Assembly (NCBI RefSeq): GCF_000425865.1
Contig: NZ_AUEG01000001.1
Coordinates: 62,001-126,000 of the forward strand
DNA: 64,000 nucleotides
From: Lacticigenium naphthae DSM 19658
GTDB lineage: Bacteria; Bacillota; Bacilli; Lactobacillales; Carnobacteriaceae_A
Reading direction: 5' to 3'
Of this stretch, positions 38,378 to 46,207 are shown piece after piece. The notes beneath the pieces are model-generated. The model made no database searches. It was not told the origin of the DNA and saw only the letters and a program-made list of their open reading frames with translations. Made by a program: the position numbers and the translations under genes. The number at the start of each line of letters is the position of its first letter. The first letter of the stretch is position 1.

Positions 38378-39283
38378 ATGTGGAAGAGTGTGTATGCAGA
38401 CTTTACCGATTTAACTGAAACGGAGCAAATAGAACTATTTAATGCAATGAAACAAGATTTATTTCCAGATGAACCAGACAAAATCACAAAATTGCTTGAT
38501 AAGATACGTGAAACCCGTTTTTCTTCGGGATTGGCGTGTGTTCATTGCGGAAGTACATCTTTAAAACGAAACGGAAAGTATCGAACACGTCAGCGTTATC
38601 TTTGTAAAGATTGCAATAAAAATTTCAACGATTTAACAAATACACCCTTTTCAGGCTCTCGTTACACCGAAAAGTGGGTTTCGTATATGGAAATGATGGT
38701 TGAAGGTTATACACTTCCCAAAATCGCTAAACGGCTTAAAATACACATATCTACTGCTTTTTATTGGAGACATAAGATATTAAATGCACTAAGTTCGCTT
38801 GGATACAATCAATTACAAGGAATTGTTGAGAGTGATGAAACTTTCTTCCACGAGTCTTTAAAGGGGAAAGAAGTTGCACATCGTAAAGCTGGAACGGGGC
38901 GTGTTAAAGCAGAAGAAATTGATGCGGTTATAGGGGAATTTATTCACCCTACTGCTTTGTTATGCACTGATACAGCAACCAACTATAAAAAGTTTGCAAA
39001 AATAAAGGGATTACAACACGAAACTATAAATGCTCGTCAAAAACAATTGGTCAAGAAGGGGATTTATCACGTTCAGAACGTGAATAACTTTCATAATCGT
39101 TTAAAGACTTGGATTAGACGTTTTCAAGGCGTTGCTACTAAGTATTTAGATAATTATCTATATTGGTTCCGTTGGCTTGAAATAGACAAACATTTAGCGT
39201 TTGAAAAACAAGTAGAGCAAATGCTTATTTCAGCGTGTCAAAAATCCAATTATAGGACTGTACAAATGCTCAGAACTGCATAA
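38378..39283 (+). CDS. IS1595-family (ISXO2-like) transposase with internal in-frame deletion
   Basis: A 301-residue DDE-type transposase. The ATG at 38378 has AGAAGG upstream; an 18-base longer TTG reading exists. The N terminus has a zinc ribbon (CVHCGS and CKDCNK), then a helix-turn-helix-like region (MVEGYTLPKIAKRLKIHIST). The catalytic domain follows with the first Asp in ESDETFF, the second in LCTDTATNY, and the family segment YHVQNVNNFHNRLK. Between HRKA and GTGRVK (near base 38888) about 36 residues usual for the family, including the KRGxS and QVCV stretch, are missing without a frameshift. It is probably inactive alone. Confidence 0.85.
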   Translation: MWKSVYADFTDLTETEQIELFNAMKQDLFPDEPDKITKLLDKIRETRFSSGLACVHCGSTSLKRNGKYRTRQRYLCKDCNKNFNDLTNTPFSGSRYTEKWVSYMEMMVEGYTLPKIAKRLKIHISTAFYWRHKILNALSSLGYNQLQGIVESDETFFHESLKGKEVAHRKAGTGRVKAEEIDAVIGEFIHPTALLCTDTATNYKKFAKIKGLQHETINARQKQLVKKGIYHVQNVNNFHNRLKTWIRRFQGVATKYLDNYLYWFRWLEIDKHLAFEKQVEQMLISACQKSNYRTVQMLRTA

Positions 39284-39287
39284 GAAA

Positions 39288-39310
39288 AGACCTCATTTTA
39301 TTAGAGGTCT
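39288..39310. terminator. Hairpin between transposase and passenger gene
   Basis: AGACCTC and GAGGTCT form a 7-bp stem with a nine-base AT loop. The minus-strand side is followed by TTTTCTT, so it best serves the passenger gene; the plus-strand side has only a weak T-run. Confidence 0.6.
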
Positions 39311-39326
39311 ATGTGATTTCGATGTT

Positions 39327-39554
39327 TTATTGAGAATTCACGGCTTTCTTATAAGCTACACGTATTATAAAGTAACAAACTAATATGGTAATCAGTGATA
39401 CAATCGTTGTCGAAACCGCATTAGGTTCTCCAAAGACTTTAAACCATACATTGGCTAATGAAATATCTAAACCTAACCAACGTAGAACTCCAAGAATGAA
39501 AATACCACCAACTATACCCAAAGTAATCACTAATGTAAATTTTGTTTTACTCAT
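39327..39554 (-). CDS. Small two-helix membrane protein, IS passenger
   Basis: A 75-residue protein of unknown function. Start ATG at 39554 has AAGGGG eight bases upstream; a GTG three codons earlier is possible. Two hydrophobic segments are clear: about residues 6-28 (FTLVITLGIVGGIFILGVL) and 46-68 (VSTTIVSLITILVCYFII). The loop between them (DISLANVWFKVFGEPNA) faces one side, and the C-terminal tail is basic. I do not recognise the family. It lies wholly between the IS inverted repeats and converges on the transposase, so it appears to travel with the element. Confidence 0.65.
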   Translation of the reverse strand: MSKTKFTLVITLGIVGGIFILGVLRWLGLDISLANVWFKVFGEPNAVSTTIVSLITILVCYFIIRVAYKKAVNSQ

Positions 39555-39664
39555 ATTTTTCACCCCTTCAAATTAAATTAGCGAGACTTATTGTATTTAT
39601 TATATATTATAGCAGAAAATTCTAATATTTAAGACAAACTATTAGTTTTTATGAAAACAACTAT

Positions 39665-39691
39665 AAAACAACAATCTTTACGAAAACAGCG
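39665..39691 (-). repeat. Right terminal inverted repeat of the IS1595-type element
   Basis: On the minus strand it begins CGCTGTTTTCGTAAAGATTG and matches the left end (38297-38323) at 25 of 27 positions. Confidence 0.88.
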
Positions 39692-39699
39692 AATAAAAA
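39692..39699. repeat. Right copy of 8-bp target site duplication
   Basis: AATAAAAA, identical to 38289-38296. On the minus strand it reads TTTTTATT and supplies most of the thiT terminator U-tract. Confidence 0.85.
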
Positions 39700-39724
39700 A
39701 GAGCTGAATGATTAAATTCAACTC
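39695..39724 (-). terminator. Terminator of thiT, abutting the IS right end
   Basis: GAGTTGAAT (39724-39716) pairs with ATTCAGCTC (39709-39701), with one G-U pair, followed by T6-ATT (39700-39692). The U-tract is partly made of the target duplication, so the insertion hit the end of this terminator and preserved it. Confidence 0.75.
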
Positions 39725-39807
39725 TCAATACCTCTTATTCGTTTTTTAATAATAATTGGATATATTTTTGCAATTCATATTCTCATCCTGTTTGCACAGA
39801 AACTTTA

Positions 39808-40365
39808 TTATATCCCTATCCCAAAAATGGAACGGTTTGTTTTATAAATTAGCAGCAAAACTGTTGCTGTTGCTATGAATGTTGCCAATCCACTTACTCC
39901 ATTCATTACAAAAGAATACCATACTGGGCTCATGCCTTCTGGTGCGTAATTCCCCCAAAAAATTATTCCTGCGATAAAATGCCAGAAAAACCTAGCCAAA
40001 ACACCCACAAAAGAAGCTAAAGTGATAATAATTAGATGGTTCACTGTTCTTCCTGAATTACTTTTCAGTTGTCGATTAGAAAATAATCCAGCGAATCCGG
40101 CAAAGGCAAAAGCAATAACGTATTCAATAAATCCTTGCCAAAATGTTAAAATCACTGCATTTCCTATTAAAAAATGTAAAATCCCCCAAAGAAAACCTGC
40201 AAATACTCCTGGGACAAATCCTCTTCTTAAAGAGTATAAAGTGAGTGGAATCATACCTAATGAAATAGTAATTGAAGGTCCAATATTCGTGGGCAGTAAT
40301 GATAATCCAATGGCTAAAGCTGCAATAATAGTTCCTTCAATCCAAACAGTTAATTTATTTTTCAT
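39808..40365 (-). CDS. thiT: Thiamine transporter ThiT (ECF S component)
   Basis: A 185-residue, six-helix membrane protein that binds thiamine and works with a shared energy-coupling factor module. The conserved thiamine-binding region is present (RFFWHFIAGIIFWG, then YSFVMNG). The ATG at 40365 is chosen for its RBS (GGAGGAG); the upstream in-frame extension lies in the riboswitch expression platform and is not coding. The gene is controlled by the TPP riboswitch just upstream. No ECF ATPase genes are in the window. Confidence 0.94.
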   Translation of the reverse strand: MKNKLTVWIEGTIIAALAIGLSLLPTNIGPSITISLGMIPLTLYSLRRGFVPGVFAGFLWGILHFLIGNAVILTFWQGFIEYVIAFAFAGFAGLFSNRQLKSNSGRTVNHLIIITLASFVGVLARFFWHFIAGIIFWGNYAPEGMSPVWYSFVMNGVSGLATFIATATVLLLIYKTNRSIFGIGI

Positions 40366-40371
40366 AAAAAA

Positions 40372-40415
40372 AACTCCTCCTTTGATAGTCTCTAAACTGA
40401 ACACAAAGGGGGAGT
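40372..40415 (-). promoter_or_regulatory. SD-sequestering hairpin of the thiT riboswitch
   Basis: In RNA sense ACTCCCCCTTTG (40415-40404) can pair with CAAAGGAGGAGT (40383-40372), 11 of 12 positions, masking the thiT Shine-Dalgarno sequence. No terminator-like U-tract lies between aptamer and gene, so control is predicted to be translational. Confidence 0.65.
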
Positions 40416-40445
40416 AAAATAGCAAAACTAGTTTATTCCATCTTG

Positions 40446-40533
40446 CTGCGACATTCCTACGTTTGTATTAACAAACAGGTTCGAAGGGTTAGAATAGGTA
40501 TTCAATCTCAGCCAATAGGCACCCCTTGTGCAG
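40446..40533 (-). ncRNA. TPP riboswitch (THI element)
   Basis: The aptamer is complete on the minus strand. P1 is formed by CTGCACA with TGTCGCAG, and the conserved core GGGGTGCC is followed by CTGAGA, ACCCTT-GAACCTG and GTAGGAA. The variable P3 arm is TTTGT-TAAT-ACAAA. It begins 23 bases past the rnjB stop and ends about 80 bases before the thiT start codon. TPP binding is expected to switch thiT off. Confidence 0.95.
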
Positions 40534-40555
40534 TTTTGATTATTAAATTAATTTG

Positions 40556-42238
40556 TTAACGTCTTCTTTTTTTATTTGCACTAACTTCCATTATGACAGG
40601 TAAAATAATTGGACGTCTGCGAGTTTTCTGAAATAGATGTTTACCTAAAGCATCCCTAATATCTTGCTTCAAAGAACCCCAGTCGAATTTTTTGTTTTGC
40701 AAATTATCTTCAACTACATCTTTTACAATTCCAGAAGTTTCTTCTATAAGTTCCACACTTTCTTTAACGTATACAAATCCTCGTGTAACGATTTGTGGAC
40801 CAGAAGCAATTTTTTTATTTTTTCTATCGATTGTAACAACAGCTACAAAAATGCCGTCTTCTGATAACAACCGTCTGTCACGTAAGACTATATTTCCAAT
40901 ATCTCCTATTCCCACACCATCGATTAAAGTATTCCCTGCTATCACTTGACCAGTAGCATGCATGCGGTCTTTATCATACGCAAGGACATCTCCATTCCCG
41001 AGTATAAAAATATTTTTAAAAGGAATGCCTACCTGATTTGCTAATTCAGCGTGTGCAGCCATCGTTCGATATTCTCCTTGAACGGGAACAAAGTAGGTAG
41101 GTTTCAATAAATTGATCATCAATTGTAAATCATTTGGAGTAGCATGCCCGGATGCTTTAAGATTATCGGTTATCTGTTTCACCGTTCCGCCTACTCTGTA
41201 GATCAAGTTTTCTGCCTCTGCTACAATTACTTCCATAGCTGTAGAGGGACTCGTGGCAATATATACTAAGTCCCCTTCTTTAACATTTACTTGTGAATGA
41301 GATCCTGTAGCCATTTTCATGAGTGCTTTGATCGGTTCACCAGGAGCCCCAGTTTCTAGAACAACGATTTGATCATCAGAAAATTTATTTATTTGTTCTA
41401 TTGGAACAATCAGACTTTCATCCGGCAAAATCAATTTTTCCAGGCGAAGTGCAGTTCCAACAATTTCTTCTACGTTTTTCCCAGAAATAAAGATTTTTTT
41501 GTTTGATTTCACTGCAGCATCAAAAACCTGTTGGATTCTCAAGATATTACTGCCTACCGCAGCTACAATAATTCTGCTATTCGCATTTTGAAAAGTTTCT
41601 AGTACTTCTTCAGCTACTTTTAAATCTGAAACGTTCTCTATTGTACTCTCTGCTTCAGCGGAATCGCTAAGCAAAGCCAAGACTCCCTCTTTTCCAATTT
41701 CAGCTATTTGAGATAAGTCTGTTCGGTACATAGCTTTAGCACTTTGGTCAAATTTGAAATTCCCAGTATAAACTATAGTGCCTTCACCGGTTTTTATGGC
41801 TATTCCCATTGAATCTGGAATTGTATGTGTCGTATTAAAAAACTTCACAATAGTATCATTAAAGTCAATTTCTGTATGCTCATCAATGATATGATAATCA
41901 TCAAATTCGATACCCATTCCGGTTTGTTTGGCAAATAATTTAGCCAATGCTACTGTCAATTCTGATCCAAAAACAGGAACGTCAAATTTTTCCAAGAAAT
42001 ACGGTAAAGCTCCTATTGCATCTTCATGACCATGAGTTAAAAAGACTCCAGCAATCTTCGAACGATTTTCTTCTAAATAACTAAAATCAGGAATGACTGC
42101 ATCAATTCCAAATAATTCTTCTTCTGGATACATTAATCCACAATCTAAAACAAATAAATCATCATTAGACTCGACAACGTATAAATTTTTTCCATTCTCT
42201 CTTACCCCACCCAAGGGAATAATTTTTATTTTTTCCAT
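40556..42238 (-). CDS. rnjB: Ribonuclease J2
   Basis: A 560-residue beta-CASP metallo-beta-lactamase RNase that partners RNase J1 in mRNA decay and rRNA processing. The start at 42238 (MEKIKIIPLGGVRENGKNLY) has RBS AGAGGTGA; the 16-codon longer reading lacks one. The metal motif reads HGHEDAIG, so the second His of the usual HxHxDH is replaced by Ala, and SDSAEAEST replaces the J1-type SDSTN. These changes mark J2, whose nuclease activity is usually weak. The beta-CASP and C-terminal RMMBL regions follow. It sits near pnp and rpsO, as in related lactic acid bacteria. Confidence 0.92.
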   Translation of the reverse strand: MEKIKIIPLGGVRENGKNLYVVESNDDLFVLDCGLMYPEEELFGIDAVIPDFSYLEENRSKIAGVFLTHGHEDAIGALPYFLEKFDVPVFGSELTVALAKLFAKQTGMGIEFDDYHIIDEHTEIDFNDTIVKFFNTTHTIPDSMGIAIKTGEGTIVYTGNFKFDQSAKAMYRTDLSQIAEIGKEGVLALLSDSAEAESTIENVSDLKVAEEVLETFQNANSRIIVAAVGSNILRIQQVFDAAVKSNKKIFISGKNVEEIVGTALRLEKLILPDESLIVPIEQINKFSDDQIVVLETGAPGEPIKALMKMATGSHSQVNVKEGDLVYIATSPSTAMEVIVAEAENLIYRVGGTVKQITDNLKASGHATPNDLQLMINLLKPTYFVPVQGEYRTMAAHAELANQVGIPFKNIFILGNGDVLAYDKDRMHATGQVIAGNTLIDGVGIGDIGNIVLRDRRLLSEDGIFVAVVTIDRKNKKIASGPQIVTRGFVYVKESVELIEETSGIVKDVVEDNLQNKKFDWGSLKQDIRDALGKHLFQKTRRRPIILPVIMEVSANKKRRR

Positions 42239-42400
42239 TCTTTCACCTCTAAATTTTTTTATTATATTTTTAATATAAATTATCACTCTTACGTAATTTA
42301 ATCATACGTACTCATTATTTATTGTAGCACAAAATATGAATAAATCATACTCACTGCATGTCATTAAAGAAGTTCATCTTTTTTTTGAGAGCTAGATTTA

Positions 42401-42422
42401 GTATAGTTGAACTGTACTATAC
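42401..42422. promoter_or_regulatory. Inverted repeat before birA, possible operator
   Basis: GTATAGT and ACTATAC form 7-bp arms with eight bases between, ending one base before the birA RBS region. TATAGT or TACTAT could also be a -10 element, but no matching -35 is clear. The role is uncertain. Confidence 0.3.
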
Positions 42423-42436
42423 GAGGAGGTACTTTA

Positions 42437-43417
42437 ATGAATGAGCTTATTGACCAAGTTTTTTTTGAAGAATGCGCCAATTATTACCCTAAATCTATTG
42501 AAAAAAATTCTCTTCAACAAAAATTATCTATTTCATCCGACCAGCTTACTGATTTAATTCAGAAGTACAAAAAACATGAATTTCCACTAGAGGAGACAGC
42601 AAAAACTCTCAAATTCACTTTACCCATGCTTTCAATCAATCAGTTATCCCAGCAGCTTAAAGAAAAAACTATTGGAAGTACACTCAAGTTTTTCCCAGTA
42701 ATAGACTCTACAAATCAATGGATAAAAAACCAGCCTACTCATGCCTTAAAAAATGGCCAAGTTGTATTTGCTCATAAACAACTTGCTGGATATGGTCGAA
42801 ATGCTAAATCCTGGTCTACTCCCGCAGGGAAATCAGTTGCTTTGACGATTGTATTAAAACCTACTGTTCCAATTCTAAGACCTTACTTATTAACTCAACT
42901 AACGGCAGCAGCTCTTTATAATAGTCTGAAATCTTACGTACACTGCTCAATTAAATGGCCAAACGACCTCTTAGTCAATCAAAAGAAAATAGCTGGGATT
43001 TTAACGGAGTCAGTATATATTCAAAAAGATCCCAGTTATATTCAAATCGGTATTGGGTTAAATACAAACTTGCTGAATGCTGATTTACCTAGTTGTTTGC
43101 TGGGACTTGCAACTTCATTAAGAGAAGAAACAGGAATAATTGTTGACCCCAATGATATAATTACTGACTTTTTATTGCAATTTGAAAATCTATATAATAA
43201 TTTTATTACTACTGATGATGCAGAAGAATTCTTATCCATCTGTCGAAAAAACTCAACTATATTGGGGGAAACTATCACTGTTCATCAACAAAATATCATT
43301 AGAGAAGGTACCGCAATCGATATTAACAAAGATGGATTTCTAAAAGTATTCTATTCTGATACACAGCAATCAGAACTACTGACCGCAGGAGAAATATCTA
43401 TTCGCCCAGTATACTAA
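42437..43417 (+). CDS. birA: Biotin-[acetyl-CoA-carboxylase] ligase
   Basis: A 326-residue enzyme that activates biotin as biotinyl-AMP and attaches it to carrier proteins. The ATG at 42437 follows a strong RBS (GAGGAGG); a ten-codon longer reading is less likely. An N-terminal region of about 80 residues (SLQQKLSISSDQLTDLIQKY) resembles a degenerate winged helix, so DNA binding is possible. The catalytic domain has IDSTNQW, AGYGRNAKSWSTPAGKS (the biotinyl-AMP loop), KWPNDLLV and KIAGILTE. It is transcribed alone and ends at a strong shared terminator. Confidence 0.92.
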   Translation: MNELIDQVFFEECANYYPKSIEKNSLQQKLSISSDQLTDLIQKYKKHEFPLEETAKTLKFTLPMLSINQLSQQLKEKTIGSTLKFFPVIDSTNQWIKNQPTHALKNGQVVFAHKQLAGYGRNAKSWSTPAGKSVALTIVLKPTVPILRPYLLTQLTAAALYNSLKSYVHCSIKWPNDLLVNQKKIAGILTESVYIQKDPSYIQIGIGLNTNLLNADLPSCLLGLATSLREETGIIVDPNDIITDFLLQFENLYNNFITTDDAEEFLSICRKNSTILGETITVHQQNIIREGTAIDINKDGFLKVFYSDTQQSELLTAGEISIRPVY

Positions 43418-43437
43418 TTTTTTTCAAAAAAAAAAAC

Positions 43438-43472
43438 CGATCTCTGTTAAGTGAGTAACCTAACAGAGATCG
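43438..43472. terminator. Bidirectional terminator between birA and pnp
   Basis: A perfect 12-bp stem, CGATCTCTGTTA with TAACAGAGATCG, is flanked by an A-run on the left and T7 on the right. It serves birA on the plus strand and pnp on the minus strand (six bases past its stop). Confidence 0.9.
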
Positions 43473-43478
43473 CTTTTT

Positions 43479-45596
43479 TTATTCTTTTGATTCTTCTCTT
43501 TCTTTCATGACAGCTTTATGTGATAAATTTACTCTGCCTTGACGATCTACTTCTGTAACTTTTACTTCAATCTTATCTCCAACAGAAATTACACTTTCGA
43601 CATCACTTATATATTTATCGGACAATTCAGAGACATGAACCAGTCCATCTTTGCCTTTAATTATTTCAACAAAAGCGCCAAATTTTTCTATACGTTTTAC
43701 TGTACCATTATAAATTTTACCAACTTCGACTTCTTCTGTTAATTCTCCAATCATATCGATTGCATGTTGAATTGCTTTTGGATCTTGACCATATATATTT
43801 ACATTTCCTTCTTCATCAATATCAATTTTCACACCAGTTTCATCAATAATCCCATTGATTGTTTCTCCGCCTTTACCAATGACTACTTTTATTTGAGCTG
43901 GTTTTATTTTAATTGATTCAATTTTCGGTGCGTATTCACTTAGCTCTTTTTTTGGTTCTGAGATTGTTGCTTCTAAATTATCTAAAATTTCCATGCGTGC
44001 TTTTCTTGCTTGGGTCAAAGCTTCTGAAAGAATTTGAGTTGTGATACCTTGGATTTTAATATCCATTTGTAAAGCTGTGATGCCTTTACGAGTTCCTGCA
44101 ACTTTAAAATCCATATCTCCTAGATGATCTTCTAAGCCTTGAATATCCGTAAGCACTGTATAATTGTCATTTTCCATAACTAATCCCATAGCAATTCCAC
44201 CGACTGGGGCTTTGATGGGAACACCTGCATCCATTAGTGCTAATGTTCCTGCACAAATACTTGCTTGGGAAGAAGAACCGTTAGATTCTAATACTTCAGC
44301 AACTAAGCGAATAGTGTAAGGAAAATCACTTTCATCAGGAAGAACTGCAGAAAGCGCACGTTCTCCTAAAGCTCCATGTCCAATTTCACGTCTGCCTGGT
44401 CCAAAGCGTCTGCTTGTTTCTCCAACAGAATACTGAGGGAAATTGTAATGATGCATGAATTGTTTACTGTCATTAGTTCCTAACCCATCAATAAGTTGAT
44501 GTTCTTTTAAAGGAGCTAAAGTAGCAACTGACAGAGCCTGGGTTTGACCACGTGTAAATAATCCAGAACCATGAACTCTTGGTAGTAAAGAGATTTCAGA
44601 ATCTAAAGGACGGATTTCATTGATTTTACGTCCATCAGGTCTTACTTTTTCTTCAGTGATCAGACGACGTACTTCATCTTTTTCCATACCGTCTACAATC
44701 TTTTTAACGTCTTTTATAATTGATTGAATATTCTCATCATCATGGTATTTTTCTTGATATGCATTCACAATTTCTTCTTTTAATGCACTTGTTTTTTCAG
44801 AACGGGCCATTTTTTCTTCAATCTGAATAGCTTTTTTCATTTCTTCAGTATATTCAGCATGGATTTCTTTAACCAACTCTTCAGACGGTAATACTAAGTC
44901 AATAGTCATTTTTTCTTTTCCAACTACTTCTGTAATTTCTTCTTGGAAATGAACTAATTCTTTGATCGCTTCATGCCCGAAAAGTAAGGCTTCTAGCATT
45001 TCATCTTCTGGAACTTCAAGTGCGCCACTTTCAACCATGTTGATTGCTTCTCCAGAACCAGCAACAGTTAGTTGAATATCAGATTTTAGTTCTTGTGCTT
45101 CAGTAGGATTCAATACATATTGTCCATCCACACGTCCCACATTGACTCCTGCAATCGGACCATGGAAAGGTATGTCCGAAACACATAAAGCGATTGAAGA
45201 TCCAAACATTGCTGTAATTTCTGGTGAACAGTCTTGATCTACCGAAAGAACTGTATTTGTAATTTGAACTTCATTTCTAAAGCCTTCATCAAACATTGGA
45301 CGAATAGGACGGTCAATTAAACGCGCTGTCAATGTAGCATTTTCAGAGGGGCGTCCTTCACGCTTGATGAATCCTCCAGGTATTTTACCAACTGCATACA
45401 TTTTCTCTTCATAATTAACTGTTAATGGGAAAAAGTCTGCTGTTCCAGCTGATTTACTGGCAACTACAGCCGTCAAAACGGCTGTATCACCATATCGTAC
45501 TAAAACTGCACCATTCGCTTGCTTTGCAAGTTGTCCAATTTCCACGGTAAGTGTTCTGCCTGCAATTTCTTTACTAAATATTTTTTTATTTGTCAT
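43479..45596 (-). CDS. pnp: Polyribonucleotide nucleotidyltransferase (PNPase)
   Basis: A 705-residue phosphorolytic 3'-5' exonuclease of mRNA decay. Two RNase PH domains (the second contains [24 protein letters not shown]) flank a helical linker. The KH domain ([13 protein letters not shown]) and S1 domain ([15 protein letters not shown]) end the protein. The ATG at 45596 has RBS AAAGGAG and gives the family start [19 protein letters not shown]; the longer reading is unlikely. It follows rpsO, the conserved order in bacteria, after a terminator and a long inverted repeat. Confidence 0.97.
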   Translation of the reverse strand: MTNKKIFSKEIAGRTLTVEIGQLAKQANGAVLVRYGDTAVLTAVVASKSAGTADFFPLTVNYEEKMYAVGKIPGGFIKREGRPSENATLTARLIDRPIRPMFDEGFRNEVQITNTVLSVDQDCSPEITAMFGSSIALCVSDIPFHGPIAGVNVGRVDGQYVLNPTEAQELKSDIQLTVAGSGEAINMVESGALEVPEDEMLEALLFGHEAIKELVHFQEEITEVVGKEKMTIDLVLPSEELVKEIHAEYTEEMKKAIQIEEKMARSEKTSALKEEIVNAYQEKYHDDENIQSIIKDVKKIVDGMEKDEVRRLITEEKVRPDGRKINEIRPLDSEISLLPRVHGSGLFTRGQTQALSVATLAPLKEHQLIDGLGTNDSKQFMHHYNFPQYSVGETSRRFGPGRREIGHGALGERALSAVLPDESDFPYTIRLVAEVLESNGSSSQASICAGTLALMDAGVPIKAPVGGIAMGLVMENDNYTVLTDIQGLEDHLGDMDFKVAGTRKGITALQMDIKIQGITTQILSEALTQARKARMEILDNLEATISEPKKELSEYAPKIESIKIKPAQIKVVIGKGGETINGIIDETGVKIDIDEEGNVNIYGQDPKAIQHAIDMIGELTEEVEVGKIYNGTVKRIEKFGAFVEIIKGKDGLVHVSELSDKYISDVESVISVGDKIEVKVTEVDRQGRVNLSHKAVMKEREESKE

Positions 45597-45642
45597 ATAC
45601 TGTATCTCCTTTATCTGTACGATTGATTTGCTGCACACTCGA

Positions 45643-45698
45643 CTACTAAACAAATGTCAATTTATAAGAACGTTTATAAAATCACATTTGTATAGTAG
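45643..45698 (-). promoter_or_regulatory. Long inverted repeat upstream of pnp
   Basis: CTACTATACAAATGT and ACATTTGTTTAGTAG (minus strand) form 15-bp arms with one mismatch around a 26-base loop that has its own TTATAA/TTATAA pair. A weak promoter, TTGTTG-16-TATACA (45716-45689), overlaps one arm. In RNA read through from rpsO it would be a long hairpin, as in the processed pnp leaders of other bacteria; as DNA it could be an operator. Confidence 0.5.
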
Positions 45699-45735
45699 AT
45701 CTTTAGCGGGCAACAAACCTTTTTCCACAAAAAAC

Positions 45736-45763
45736 AAAGCGAGATTCATGCGAACCTCGCTTT
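45736..45763 (-). terminator. Terminator of rpsO
   Basis: AAAGCGAG and CTCGCTTT form an 8-bp stem, followed on the minus strand by TGTTTTTTG. It lies 16 bases past the rpsO stop. Confidence 0.75.
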
Positions 45764-45778
45764 AAAGAATTTATCGAA

Positions 45779-46048
45779 TTAACGACGTAATCCTAGACGT
45801 TGAATCAATTCACGGTAACGAGTGATATCTTTGTTACGTAGATATGCAAGCAAGTTACGACGGTGACCGATTTTTTTCATTAATCCACGATAAGAATGGA
45901 AATCTTTTTTATGAACACGTGCATGTTCATTTAATGCATTGATTTCTTCTGTTAGTACAGCAATTTGTACTTCAGGAGAACCTGTGTCTCCTTCTTTACG
46001 TGCATAATCTTTAATTACTTCATTTTTGCGTTCTTTACTAATTGCCAT
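45779..46048 (-). CDS. rpsO: 30S ribosomal protein S15
   Basis: An 89-residue primary 16S rRNA-binding protein. The start [12 protein letters not shown], the motif [17 protein letters not shown] and the basic core [17 protein letters not shown] are diagnostic. Length is exact for the family. RBS AAAGAGGTG precedes the ATG. It has its own promoter and a structured leader of about 95 bases, consistent with S15 autoregulation. Confidence 0.98.
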   Translation of the reverse strand: MAISKERKNEVIKDYARKEGDTGSPEVQIAVLTEEINALNEHARVHKKDFHSYRGLMKKIGHRRNLLAYLRNKDITRYRELIQRLGLRR

Positions 46049-46104
46049 GTTTCTAGCACCTCTTTCCTATTTTTTTGTCCTTTAACCGAGAAAAACGTTG
46101 GTGA

Positions 46105-46141
46105 TGCGTCGATCCAAGTAAAAGGATGTGGTTTTTACGCA
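46105..46141 (-). promoter_or_regulatory. Structured rpsO leader, candidate S15 autoregulatory site
   Basis: In the rpsO leader TGCGT pairs with ACGCA, enclosing a second hairpin (ATCC with GGAT). Firmicutes rpsO genes often have S15-binding leaders, but motif identity was not confirmed by eye. Confidence 0.4.
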
Positions 46142-46148
46142 CATATAA

Positions 46149-46177
46149 AATTTACAGTAAATACAGCTAAAAAGCAA
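46149..46177 (-). promoter_or_regulatory. Predicted promoter of rpsO
   Basis: -35 TTGCTT (46177-46172), 17-base spacer, -10 TAAATT (46154-46149), placed just after the uvrB stop codon. Confidence 0.5.
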
Positions 46178-46207
46178 GGGTTTTAATCATGATCTCCCAT
46201 TCTTTTT

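Larger units (their letters stand above)
38297..39691 (+). mobile_element. Complete IS1595-family insertion element with passenger gene (1395 bp)
   Basis: Bounded by 27-bp imperfect inverted repeats and flanked by a perfect 8-bp direct repeat (AATAAAAA). It holds an ISXO2-type transposase on the plus strand and a convergent small membrane-protein gene on the minus strand, with a hairpin between them. The exact target duplication suggests a fairly recent insertion. The site lies between thiT and the pcp operon; the right flank is the U-tract of the thiT terminator. Carriage of a non-transposase gene is known for some IS1595 relatives. Confidence 0.88.
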
